Shown: positions 8,785-16,042 of the stretch, piece by piece
Layout of the letters: each line of letters opens with the position of its first letter
Numbering within the stretch: position 1 is the first letter of the stretch
Assembly: GCA_046351215.1 (NCBI GenBank)
Contig: JAXLYX010000013.1
Coordinates: forward strand, 1 to 64,000
Length of the DNA: 64,000 nucleotides
Reading direction: 5' to 3'
Origin: JAXLYX01 sp046351215
Lineage (GTDB): Bacteria; Myxococcota_A; Polyangia; Polyangiales; Houyiibacteriaceae
Notes under the pieces: model-generated
What the model saw: only the letters and a program-made list of their open reading frames with translations
Database searches by the model: none
What the model was told of the DNA's origin: nothing
Position numbers and translations under genes: made by a program

Positions 8785-9443
8785 GCCGCGCGACGTGGGA
8801 ACGCGCGCTCGCGGCGGCGTACACGGTCGGCCTCGTCGCGTGGGCGGCCACGTACTTCGCGCGCTTCGGCTCCGCGATCTTCCTCTGGTACTGCTGCGCG
8901 GCGAACGTCCTCGTCGGGCTCGGGCTCGTCGCCGGGAGCCGGCTGCTCGTCTCGATGGCGGCGGTCTCCGTCCTTCCCGTCCAGCTCGCCTACACGGTCG
9001 ATGCGCTCGTGCGGCTCGCATCCGGGCACGGGCTCTTCGCGGCCACGGAGTCGCTCTTCGATCCCGCACGACCCACGTGGCTCCGCCTGATGACCGCGCA
9101 TCACGCCGTGACGGCCGCCGTCGCGCTCTTCGTGCTCCGGCGGTGGGGCTACGATGCCCGGGCGCTCGCACGGCAGACGGCGCTCGCCTCCGTGCTCCTC
9201 GTCGGCGGCTACCTCCTCGCGGATCCGGCCGAGGACTCGGACGATCGCGTGGCGCCTCGGATCGCGGGGCGCGCCTTCGATCCCGACTACGACGTGAACT
9301 GGTCCCACGGCCTCGGGGGTCGCCCGGAGCCGGGTCCCCTCCCCTTCGGCCTCTTCGTGATGCTCCTCGGCTATCCTCTCGCCGTGCACCTCCCCACGCA
9401 CCTCGCGCTCACGCGCCTCTTCCGAAGGCCCGCGCCCCGATGA
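8781..9443 (+). CDS. Unknown integral membrane protein in hydroxylase cluster
   Basis: The 220-aa protein has five or six hydrophobic helices and no recognised domain. Visible features are WYCCAAN near residue 35, a conserved-looking TAHHAVTA, and a C-terminal FDPDYDVNWSHGLGG loop before the last helix. Its ATG overlaps the stop of the preceding hydroxylase gene and its stop overlaps the ATG of the next small gene. It is thus translationally coupled on both sides and probably works with the hydroxylases, for example as partner or lipid carrier. That role is inference only. Confidence 0.7.
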   Translation: MSRATWERALAAAYTVGLVAWAATYFARFGSAIFLWYCCAANVLVGLGLVAGSRLLVSMAAVSVLPVQLAYTVDALVRLASGHGLFAATESLFDPARPTWLRLMTAHHAVTAAVALFVLRRWGYDARALARQTALASVLLVGGYLLADPAEDSDDRVAPRIAGRAFDPDYDVNWSHGLGGRPEPGPLPFGLFVMLLGYPLAVHLPTHLALTRLFRRPAPR

Positions 9444-9568
9444 CGACACCCGACGAGCTCCCCGAGCCGAAGCCGCCCCCGGACTCCACCACCGTGTTCG
9501 GCTGCACGACCCTCTTCCTCATCGTGGCGGCGGTCTTCTTCTTCGTATGGGGCGTCTGCGCCCGCTGA
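9440..9568 (+). CDS. 42-aa single-pass membrane peptide
   Basis: A 42-residue product has a Pro/acidic N-terminal half (MTTPDELPEPKPPPDS) and one hydrophobic helix (CTTLFLIVAAVFFFVWGVC). The ATG overlaps the previous stop (ATGA) and the next gene starts 2 nt after its stop, so it is embedded in the operon. Its size, topology and coupling fit a small membrane subunit or regulator of the adjacent hydroxylases. No family is recognised. Confidence 0.6.
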   Translation: MTTPDELPEPKPPPDSTTVFGCTTLFLIVAAVFFFVWGVCAR

Positions 9569-9570
9569 CG

Positions 9571-10446
9571 ATGGAGCTCTCCCCCCTCTCGTCGCTCGCC
9601 GAGGAGCTCCGCGCGGTCCAATCGCTCCTCCTCGTCTGGCTCGCCCTGGGGCTCGCGCTCGAGGCGGGGATGCGCGCCCTCCGTCGGCTCCCCGGGTACG
9701 AGCCACGGGCCATCGTCCACGCGTTCGAGCATTGGAGCGTCATGGAGCTCGGTCGATTCCTCACGGTCGGCCTCCGGCTCTCGGCCTTCCACGCGGTGGC
9801 CGCATGGGCGCCGCTCCGTCTCGCGTCGAACGCCCTCGTCGTCTGCCTCGCCTTCGTGCTCGTCGACCTCGTCTACTACCTCCGGCATCGGTGGATGCAC
9901 GCGACGCCCCTCGGTCGAGCGCTGCACGAGCCGCATCACGCGAGCCGGCGCATGACGTTGCTCGCGTCGATCCGCCTCGGCTGGGCGCAGCGCCTGGTCG
10001 ACGACTTCTTCTACCTGCCCCTCCTGCTCCTCGGCTTCGATCCCACCCTGCTCTTCGTCACGATCGAGGTGAACCACGCCGTTCCCCTCTGGTGTCATAC
10101 CGACGCCGTCGGCCGCCTCCCGTGGCTCGATCCCTGGCTCAACACGCCGTCCAACCATCGCGTGCACCACGCCGCGGACGAGGCCCTGCGGAACCGCAAC
10201 CTCGGAGCCGCCTCGATGCTCTGGGATCGGCTCTTCGGCACCTACGAGCGCGAGCCGGAGGGCGGCGTCGCTCGCTTCGGACTCGGCGCGGGCGATCGCG
10301 GCGACGGAGTCCTCGCGCAGCAGCTCGCGCCCCTCGTCTGCTACGCGCGGAGCCTCGGTCGCCGCTCCCCGGAGGGCGCGAGCGTGAAGGCCGTGATCAG
10401 CGCGGCGTGCAGGAAGACGCCGAAGGTGCTCCCGGTCACGAAGTAG
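9571..10446 (+). CDS. Sterol desaturase/fatty acid hydroxylase superfamily protein (copy 2)
   Basis: The 291-aa protein is a paralogue of the 7996-8784 product. His boxes are HRWMH, HEPHH and NHRVHH, and the tail again has WDRLFGTYE. It has extra hydrophobic N-terminal sequence and a C-terminal extension of about 60 residues. The ATG at 9571 lies 2 nt after the preceding stop; an in-frame ATG at 9547 would overlap that gene. Its last 106 nt are antisense to the end of the converging gene at 10341, so the C-terminal tail (after LARQQLAP-like sequence) may be non-conserved read-through. Confidence 0.85.
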   Translation: MELSPLSSLAEELRAVQSLLLVWLALGLALEAGMRALRRLPGYEPRAIVHAFEHWSVMELGRFLTVGLRLSAFHAVAAWAPLRLASNALVVCLAFVLVDLVYYLRHRWMHATPLGRALHEPHHASRRMTLLASIRLGWAQRLVDDFFYLPLLLLGFDPTLLFVTIEVNHAVPLWCHTDAVGRLPWLDPWLNTPSNHRVHHAADEALRNRNLGAASMLWDRLFGTYEREPEGGVARFGLGAGDRGDGVLAQQLAPLVCYARSLGRRSPEGASVKAVISAACRKTPKVLPVTK

Positions 10447-11096
10447 ATGCCGAGGTGGAGGAGCGACGCGAGCCAGGGGATCGCGCGCGAGTGCCTCACG
10501 TACGCCGCGGCGAGCGCGAGCTCGAGTGCGATCGTCGCGAGCGCGAGGACGACGAAGACCTCGGACGGTGCCTCGGAGAGCGAACGGGAGACGTCGCCGC
10601 TTCCCCACTGGAAGGGACCGGGAGCCCCGGGCGGCCCGTTCGTCGCGACGCTCTCGACGAGAGCCGCGACCACCGCACCGGCCCGGAACGCGGGATCGAG
10701 GAGCTTGTCGATCGCCGCGCCGACGTAGACGAGCGCCGCTTGCGTGCGGAGCGCACGTTCGGCCGGATCGTCGGGTGCGACGACGGCGACCGCGAGCATC
10801 GCCGCCACGAAGACGCGGTTGTTCGCGAAGTAGGCCTCCGAGGCGAACGTCAGGGCGAAGATCGTGGAGGCGAGCCCGAGCGCCGCGGGCCTCGTGGTGC
10901 GCCCCGCGATCAGGAGCACCGAGCATGCGACCCCCACGAAGACGACGAGCGCGCGCAGCGGCGCGGGCGGCACGAGGACGTGCCCGCTCCCCCAGGGGAC
11001 GAGCTCCCGCGGCACCAGCGCGACGTGCCCGGTCAGGAGCCAGGCGAGGGCGAGCCCACGGACGAGCCGAAGCCGCGCTCCTTTCAACGGGGACAT
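10341..11096 (-). CDS. Polytopic membrane protein (HTTM/DoxX-like)
   Basis: The 251-aa protein has about seven hydrophobic helices, starting MSPLKGARLRLVRGLALAWLL. Its layout, with ALVYVGAAIDKLLDP in the middle, resembles HTTM-type (vitamin-K-carboxylase-related) or DoxX-like membrane proteins, but no catalytic residue can be assigned. The ATG at 11096 overlaps the end of the 119-aa gene by 13 nt. It is the last gene of a three-gene leftward unit (Lgt-like, 119-aa, this). Its 3' end is antisense to the converging hydroxylase gene. Confidence 0.6.
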   Translation of the reverse strand: MSPLKGARLRLVRGLALAWLLTGHVALVPRELVPWGSGHVLVPPAPLRALVVFVGVACSVLLIAGRTTRPAALGLASTIFALTFASEAYFANNRVFVAAMLAVAVVAPDDPAERALRTQAALVYVGAAIDKLLDPAFRAGAVVAALVESVATNGPPGAPGPFQWGSGDVSRSLSEAPSEVFVVLALATIALELALAAAYVRHSRAIPWLASLLHLGIYFVTGSTFGVFLHAALITAFTLAPSGERRPRLRA

Positions 11097-11443
11097 CGGA
11101 TCGTCTCCGTGCGCGCACGACCGTTCACGTCGGCCTCGATCCGGAGGGTGCTCGGGTGGGTCGAGGCGCACTCGATGCGGCGGATGCGCTCCAGGAGGGG
11201 AGCGAGGGCGTTGAGCTCGCGGAATCCCCCATGAATCATGGCCGATTCGGGGATCGCGTAGCGTCGCGCGAGCTCGCTCGGCGCGGGCGTCGGGCCGCCC
11301 TCGACCACGATGCGGAAGGAGGCGACCTCGTGCAGCGGCGCCCACGCGAAATAGCGATCGCGGACGAAGCGAGCCCGCACGATCCCGACGAGCTGCAGCA
11401 CGAGGAAGGCGACGATGGCGACGTTCCGCGCCCGCTCAGGCAT
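11084..11443 (-). CDS. Membrane-anchored hypothetical protein, 119 aa
   Basis: The protein has an N-terminal hydrophobic helix (NVAIVAFLVLQLVGIV) and a soluble domain of about 85 residues facing the periplasm, ending CASTHPSTLRIEADVNGRARTETIRCPR with two Cys that could pair. No family is recognised. The ATG overlaps the stop of the Lgt-like gene by 8 nt and its own end overlaps the next start, so all three are one operon. Confidence 0.65.
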   Translation of the reverse strand: MPERARNVAIVAFLVLQLVGIVRARFVRDRYFAWAPLHEVASFRIVVEGGPTPAPSELARRYAIPESAMIHGGFRELNALAPLLERIRRIECASTHPSTLRIEADVNGRARTETIRCPR

Positions 11444-12143
11444 CGGCAGGCCTCGGCTGCCGCGCGAGCGCGATGCTCAGGGCCACGAGCGCGGCGAGGC
11501 AGACTGCTTGCGCGGCCGAGAGGCCGACGAGCCGATGCGCGGGATCGCCCCGGAAAACGTCCACGACGAGACGGATCGCCGCCATTCCGACCAGCGTCTC
11601 GCGGAAGGCATGCCCGGCCGGTCGAGGTCGAGACGCTCGCCGATGCTGCGCGAACGCGAGGAGCAAGAGGGCCGCCGACTCGTAGAGCGGCGCCGGATGG
11701 CGATCGATTCCTCCGACGTGCACGGCGAGGAAGGAGTCGGTCGGACGGCCGTAGCAGCAGCCCGCGACGGCACAACCGAGGCGGCCGATCGCGACGCCGA
11801 GCGGGAGCGCGACCGCGTAGGCATCACCCGTGCGCGCGCGGATGCCGAGGTGTTTCTTCGCGAGCTCCACCGCGACGAAGCCACCCGCGATGGCGCCGAT
11901 CACGGTCTTCCCATCGCCCACGAGTCGGAGCGAGAGGAGGTCTCCGAGCACGCGCGTGGGAGGCTCGTAGAGGACCATGCCGAGCTTCGCGCCGAGGGCC
12001 GCCCCGACGAACGCCGCGGCGGAGAGAGCTTGCCGATGCTCTCCCGCCGGCGAGCCGAACCGACGCTCGTACGCCCGCTTCGCCACGGCCGCCGCGACGA
12101 AGCCGAGCAGGACGAAGATGCCGTAGCCGACGCGGCCGCTCAT
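11436..12143 (-). CDS. Lgt-like prolipoprotein diacylglyceryl transferase family protein
   Basis: The 235-aa inner-membrane protein matches the Lgt family in topology and in the GxxIGRxG signature region, here GVAIGRLGCAVAGCCYGRPT, followed by HPAPLYES. True Lgt, which attaches diacylglycerol to the lipobox Cys, has GNFxNGE in place of GCAVAGCCYG. The Asn and Glu are replaced and two Cys introduced, a variant seen in divergent homologues. It may act on a different acceptor or be a second Lgt. It leads the operon with the 119-aa and 251-aa membrane proteins. Confidence 0.75.
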   Translation of the reverse strand: MSGRVGYGIFVLLGFVAAAVAKRAYERRFGSPAGEHRQALSAAAFVGAALGAKLGMVLYEPPTRVLGDLLSLRLVGDGKTVIGAIAGGFVAVELAKKHLGIRARTGDAYAVALPLGVAIGRLGCAVAGCCYGRPTDSFLAVHVGGIDRHPAPLYESAALLLLAFAQHRRASRPRPAGHAFRETLVGMAAIRLVVDVFRGDPAHRLVGLSAAQAVCLAALVALSIALARQPRPADA

Positions 12144-12197
12144 GCGGCCCGCAGCATGGCACGGCGACGGGCCCTCGGAACGCGAAAGCGCCGGGCC

Positions 12198-13526
12198 TCA
12201 GACCCCCGCCGGATGCCCCGCGTCGGGTCGGATGATCCCGTGCTCGCGGTCGCCGAACATCGTGGCGAGCGTCGCGAGCTGCTCGGCCCGTCCGTCGCGC
12301 TCCTGCCGCTCCCGAAGGCCCGGGACGAAGCGCTGCGACGTGTAGCGCACGAAGCGCGGCCCCGCGGAGAGGAGCGGATACCAGGGCGGGATCGACGTGG
12401 GCAGGCCGAGCCCCTCCATCTTCTCCTTGCCGAGGAAGTAGCGCGTGACGCTGAGGTGCCGGTAGTACTCGAAGCGGCCGCGCAGGCGCGGGAGGCTCTC
12501 GTACTTCCGCTCGAGCGGCTCGTTCGCGAGCGCGAGCGCGAGCTCCCGCGAGGTCCAGTCGGGCAGCGATTGCGTCATGAACGTGTGATAGAGCGTGAGC
12601 AGGCCCTGACGCTCCGTGTCGACGAGCCACCGGTCCTCGACGCCCATCAGCCAGCCCGCGTACTTCCAGAGGTGCATCACCGCCTTCGACTCGCGGGCGG
12701 TGATCGGCACGCCCATCATGCGGAGGCCGGCGAGCATGACGGGCCCGAACGCGAGGTAGGTCGCGACCATGTCGATCTGGCTGACGGGGAGGCCCCAGCG
12801 CGCGAGGTCCCACTCCGCCTTGTTCGCGAGCCCTCGCCGCACGAGCGCGTGCACGAGCCGGACGCGCAGCGTGCTCTTGTAGCCGGCGCCCGTGCGCTCG
12901 AAGCCGTTCGTCTCCGTGCAGTCGATCCACCACTGCCCGGTCTCGGCGACACGCTGGGCCGCGCCCTTGTTCAGCGCACCCGTGAGGATCAGCGCGTGGT
13001 TGAAGCCCGAGAGGCGATAGCCGCCCATGAGCGCGAAGTCGCGGAGCACGTAGGGGCCCGCGAGGCCCGCGCCGTGGATGAAGCGACGCGCCTCGTCGAG
13101 CAGCGGACGCTCGAGCCAGGCCGGATCGCGCTCGACGAGCTCGAAGAAGGCCTTCATCGCCGGCGGGGCCTCGGGCACGCGCGCGATGCCGCCCTCGACC
13201 GCACGCTCGAAGAGCGCACGCGCCGCACGCGGCCCCAGCTCGAACATCGCCTGGACCATGGCGTCGGCGGGAGCGTCGCCGTCCCAGAGCGCATCGGCCA
13301 TCGCGCGCCACTCGGGCTCCGTCGGCGCCGGATCCCGCCCGAACACGACGCGCATGCGGAGGCTTCGCTCCTGCGTCTTCGCGAAGGGCCGCACGCGACC
13401 CGGCAGGGGACGGCTCGCGAGCAGCGCGGCGCGCGCCGGATCGGTGAGGACGAGGCCCGCGGCGCGGCTCGTCGGGGTCTCGGAGGGGGCGGCAACGCCG
13501 CGGCGGGGCTCGTGGGGGGTGTCCAA
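12198..13526 (-). CDS. DUF2236 (MpaB/Lcp-like) haem oxygenase family protein
   Basis: The 442-aa protein belongs to the oxygenase MpaB / latex-clearing-protein family. The family's haem region is clear: R192-V-A-E-T196, then R223-L-V-H226-A-L-V-R230. From memory of Lcp K30, the spacing equals R164/T168/R195/H198/R202, with the last His as axial haem ligand, so H226 is the likely ligand. It probably cleaves C=C bonds of a polyisoprenoid or other lipid with O2. There is no signal peptide, so it is cytoplasmic, unlike secreted Lcp. The start is TTG with GGGAG upstream. It is divergent from a TetR gene whose palindrome covers this gene's candidate -10 (TAGGCT). Confidence 0.85.
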   Translation of the reverse strand: MDTPHEPRRGVAAPSETPTSRAAGLVLTDPARAALLASRPLPGRVRPFAKTQERSLRMRVVFGRDPAPTEPEWRAMADALWDGDAPADAMVQAMFELGPRAARALFERAVEGGIARVPEAPPAMKAFFELVERDPAWLERPLLDEARRFIHGAGLAGPYVLRDFALMGGYRLSGFNHALILTGALNKGAAQRVAETGQWWIDCTETNGFERTGAGYKSTLRVRLVHALVRRGLANKAEWDLARWGLPVSQIDMVATYLAFGPVMLAGLRMMGVPITARESKAVMHLWKYAGWLMGVEDRWLVDTERQGLLTLYHTFMTQSLPDWTSRELALALANEPLERKYESLPRLRGRFEYYRHLSVTRYFLGKEKMEGLGLPTSIPPWYPLLSAGPRFVRYTSQRFVPGLRERQERDGRAEQLATLATMFGDREHGIIRPDAGHPAGV

Positions 13527-13566
13527 GGGTCGTCTCCCGGGGGGCTTGGCTACGGGAGAGCCTGAT

Positions 13567-13582
13567 GCGAGCCTATGCTCGC
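13567..13582. promoter_or_regulatory. Candidate TetR operator between DUF2236 and TetR genes
   Basis: GCGAGC-CTAT-GCTCGC is a perfect 6-4-6 inverted repeat. It contains a -10-like TATGCT on the plus strand (13574-13579) and TAGGCT on the minus strand, so one bound dimer could block both promoters. It lies 28 nt before the GTG at 13610, which argues against the earlier ATG at 13565 that would place the palindrome inside the gene. Confidence 0.5.
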
Positions 13583-13609
13583 GTTCAACTCGCGTTACGG
13601 CGGTGCTTT

Positions 13610-14203
13610 GTGAGGAAGATTCCCAAACAGAAGCGTTCCCGCGAGATGGTCGAGAGCCTGATCGAGGCGACCGCTCGCTGCATCGTCGAGGACGGCCTCG
13701 ACGCCCTCTCGACGAACCGGGTCGCCGAGCGCGCCGGCGTGAGCGTGGGCTCCCTCTACCAGTACTTCCCGGACAAGGAGGCCCTCGTCTCGGCGCTCCT
13801 CGATCGCTGCGTGCACGACGTGCAGCGGCTCACGGTGCGAGAGGCGCCCGTGCTCCAGCGCCTCGACCTCGAGACGCTGGTCCGCACGCTGCTCCACACG
13901 GTCTTCGCCTTCCTGCACACGCGCGACGGGCTCTACCTCGAGCTGATCCGGAACTGGAACCGTCTGCCCTTCGGCAACGCCTTCGACCGGATCGAGCAAC
14001 AGCTCCTCGAGCTCTCGCGCCGCTATTTCGTGCACCACCACCGCGCGTATCCGATCGACGACCTCGACACGCGCATGTTCCTCGTGATCAACGGCACGCT
14101 CTTCACGCTCGTCCGCTACGTGAGCCTCGAGCATCCCCTCGCCACGCCCGACGAGGTGATCGACGGGCTCGTGACGATGATCACGGGCTACCTGCGCGGC
14201 TAG
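13610..14203 (+). CDS. TetR/AcrR family regulator
   Basis: The 197-aa protein has the TetR DNA-binding domain at residues about 8-55: a first helix, then ALSTNRVAERAGVSVGSLYQYFPDKEALV, the classic helix-turn-helix plus the YxYFxxKE signature. The C-terminal domain is an all-helical ligand pocket with no assigned ligand. It is divergent from the DUF2236 oxygenase gene; TetR-type LcpR proteins controlling lcp genes are a known parallel. The GTG start is chosen because an upstream palindrome would otherwise be coding; an ATG at 13565 would add 15 residues. Confidence 0.85.
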   Translation: MRKIPKQKRSREMVESLIEATARCIVEDGLDALSTNRVAERAGVSVGSLYQYFPDKEALVSALLDRCVHDVQRLTVREAPVLQRLDLETLVRTLLHTVFAFLHTRDGLYLELIRNWNRLPFGNAFDRIEQQLLELSRRYFVHHHRAYPIDDLDTRMFLVINGTLFTLVRYVSLEHPLATPDEVIDGLVTMITGYLRG

Positions 14204-14221
14204 GCGAGCCCGTCGCGGACG

Positions 14222-14431
14222 TCAGTGGCCCGCGCTGATCGCCGCGTGGGCTCCGCGGGGCGGCAGGCGGGGCGCGCCCTTCGGAGGCGGTCCGTGCTCG
14301 AGCAGCGCCTTCGGCATCTCGAAGGGGAAGCGCGGGAGCTTGCCCGAGAGCTCGAGCGCACGGAGGAGGGCTGCGAGCACGAGGAGGCCACCGACGAATC
14401 CCGCGACCAGGCAGTAGGTGAGGAAGTACAT
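14222..14431 (-). CDS. Small membrane protein, 69 aa
   Basis: The product has one N-terminal hydrophobic helix (YFLTYCLVAGFVGGLLVLAALL) and a basic, Pro-rich tail. An exact AAGGAG lies 7 nt before the ATG, the strongest Shine-Dalgarno nearby, which supports a real gene despite its size. It converges with the TetR gene (18 nt apart). No family is recognised. Confidence 0.55.
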   Translation of the reverse strand: MYFLTYCLVAGFVGGLLVLAALLRALELSGKLPRFPFEMPKALLEHGPPPKGAPRLPPRGAHAAISAGH

Positions 14432-14572
14432 GGGTTCGCTCCTTCTCGCCGACGGGTCGTTCCGTCGGACTCCTGGAGCGTGGCGACGATGACGCGCTGC
14501 GTCAACGATTGCGCCGATTGCGCACAGGAACGATCGTTCTCGTGTGCAAGGATCGGTCGGCTTCGGCCCGTG

Positions 14573-15826
14573 CTATCGCCGGAAGCTGTCGACGTCGGGG
14601 TCTTCCGGGAGGACGCGCGAGACGAAATCGCAGGCCCGATCGCGCGTGGTCGCGTCGCCGTCGAAGTGGGCCACGAGGAAGGCGAGGACGGCGGCGTCCT
14701 CGATCGAGAGCTGGCGCACGGGATCCATGCCCTCGGGGAGGCCTGCGGGGCAGAAGTCCGCGGCCGGGGGATCGACGACGCCGAGGGCGGCGCCGCCGAG
14801 CGCCGTGACCGTCGCCGAGAAGTCGGTCGGGTCCGAGTCGAGGGCGGAGCCCACGACCGCGCATCCGACGTTGTCGACGTTCTTCGGCGCGATGAGCGTC
14901 ACGAGCTTGGCCTGGGTCGTGAAGCCGGTGTGGGTGCCGCGCGCGAGGGTCAGGAGCTGCGCCGGGGCGAGCGCCTGCGAGCGGAACGTCGTCGCGTGGG
15001 GGTCGTACGGGAGGATCGCGTCGCCGTCCCCGTGGAGCACGAGGATCGGTGCACGCGTGGTCTCGTAGAAGCGGCTCGTGAAGAGCCCTGCGACGGGTGC
15101 CATCGCCACCGCGACGTCGATGCGCGGATCGCGCAACGTCGCGTGGTAGGTCACGAGCAACGTCGTCAGACCTCCGAGCGAGAGCCCGACCGCCGCGATG
15201 CGCGACGCATCGAGTAGACCGTGGAGCGCATGTCCTCGCGTGCGCCCGAGCTCGAGCACCCGGTCGAGCACGAACGAGACGTCTCCGGGCTGTCGGGGTA
15301 CGTCCGCCGCGTTCGGACCGCCCGGCGCCAGCATGTTCGACGCGGGGAAGGTGGGCGCGACCACGACGAACCCATGGCTCGCGAGATGCTTCGCGAGCTC
15401 CGGGTTCTCTTCGCGCGTCGAAGAGAAACCGTGCGAATACATCACGACCGGGAAGCTCCCCGTCCGAGCGCGCAGGAGCGACGGCACGCGGGGATACCAG
15501 ACGCGCGTCGGCAGCTCGCGCACGTCCGAGCCGGTGAATCGATGGTGGGGCGGCGTCGCGCGCGTCACGTCGACGAGGGAGAGATCGACCGTCTCGACCG
15601 CGTAGGGACCGGCGGCCGTCGCGCGCGCTTCCGTCCATGCGCGACCGTGCGCGTCCGGCACGCACGCGGCCGGCACGCTCGCGACGGAAGCGTCGCCGGC
15701 GAGGGCCAGGTCGACGCGATCGGCCGGCGCGGAGCACGCGCTCGCGGCGAAGACCAGGCAGCCGACCGCCATCGATGCGGCGCGACGCGGGAGCGAGTCC
15801 GCGGTGGACGAAGAACGACGGGGCAT
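14573..15826 (-). CDS. Exported alpha/beta hydrolase, PAF-acetylhydrolase-like
   Basis: The 417-aa protein has an N-terminal export signal ending around VFAASACSAP, possibly a weak lipobox. The alpha/beta hydrolase core holds the oxyanion segment YSHGFSSTREE, the nucleophile elbow GLSLGG, an acid in HGDGD and a His in GTHTGF. The layout resembles platelet-activating-factor acetylhydrolase/chlorophyllase-like esterases. Substrate is unknown. A candidate -10 (TAGACT, 15863-15868) and a GGGAGGAG ribosome site precede the ATG. Confidence 0.8.
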   Translation of the reverse strand: MPRRSSSTADSLPRRAASMAVGCLVFAASACSAPADRVDLALAGDASVASVPAACVPDAHGRAWTEARATAAGPYAVETVDLSLVDVTRATPPHHRFTGSDVRELPTRVWYPRVPSLLRARTGSFPVVMYSHGFSSTREENPELAKHLASHGFVVVAPTFPASNMLAPGGPNAADVPRQPGDVSFVLDRVLELGRTRGHALHGLLDASRIAAVGLSLGGLTTLLVTYHATLRDPRIDVAVAMAPVAGLFTSRFYETTRAPILVLHGDGDAILPYDPHATTFRSQALAPAQLLTLARGTHTGFTTQAKLVTLIAPKNVDNVGCAVVGSALDSDPTDFSATVTALGGAALGVVDPPAADFCPAGLPEGMDPVRQLSIEDAAVLAFLVAHFDGDATTRDRACDFVSRVLPEDPDVDSFRR

Positions 15827-15992
15827 GCGAGGGCTCCTCCCGGGATCGGACGACGGGCTCGCAGTCTAGCTCGCGGGTCGATCGATCCAGAGAGCGGATT
15901 CGTTGACTCCCTCGGCCTCGCGGGCGACCTCGGAGGTCAGGGCTCCTCCGGCCATCGCGCCACGATCCCGTGCGGCTCGCGCATGCGAAGAA

Positions 15993-16016
15993 GCCCGCCT
16001 CGGCATCGAGGCGGGC
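15993..16016 (-). terminator. Intrinsic terminator-like hairpin after FHA gene
   Basis: A perfect 10-bp stem (GCCCGCCTCG, loop 4 nt, CGAGGCGGGC) lies 27 nt past the stop of the FHA gene. On the minus strand it is followed by TTCTTC. It also insulates the hydrolase gene downstream. Confidence 0.65.
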
Positions 16017-16042
16017 CTCCAAGTGGCCGAGCGCGACGAGGC

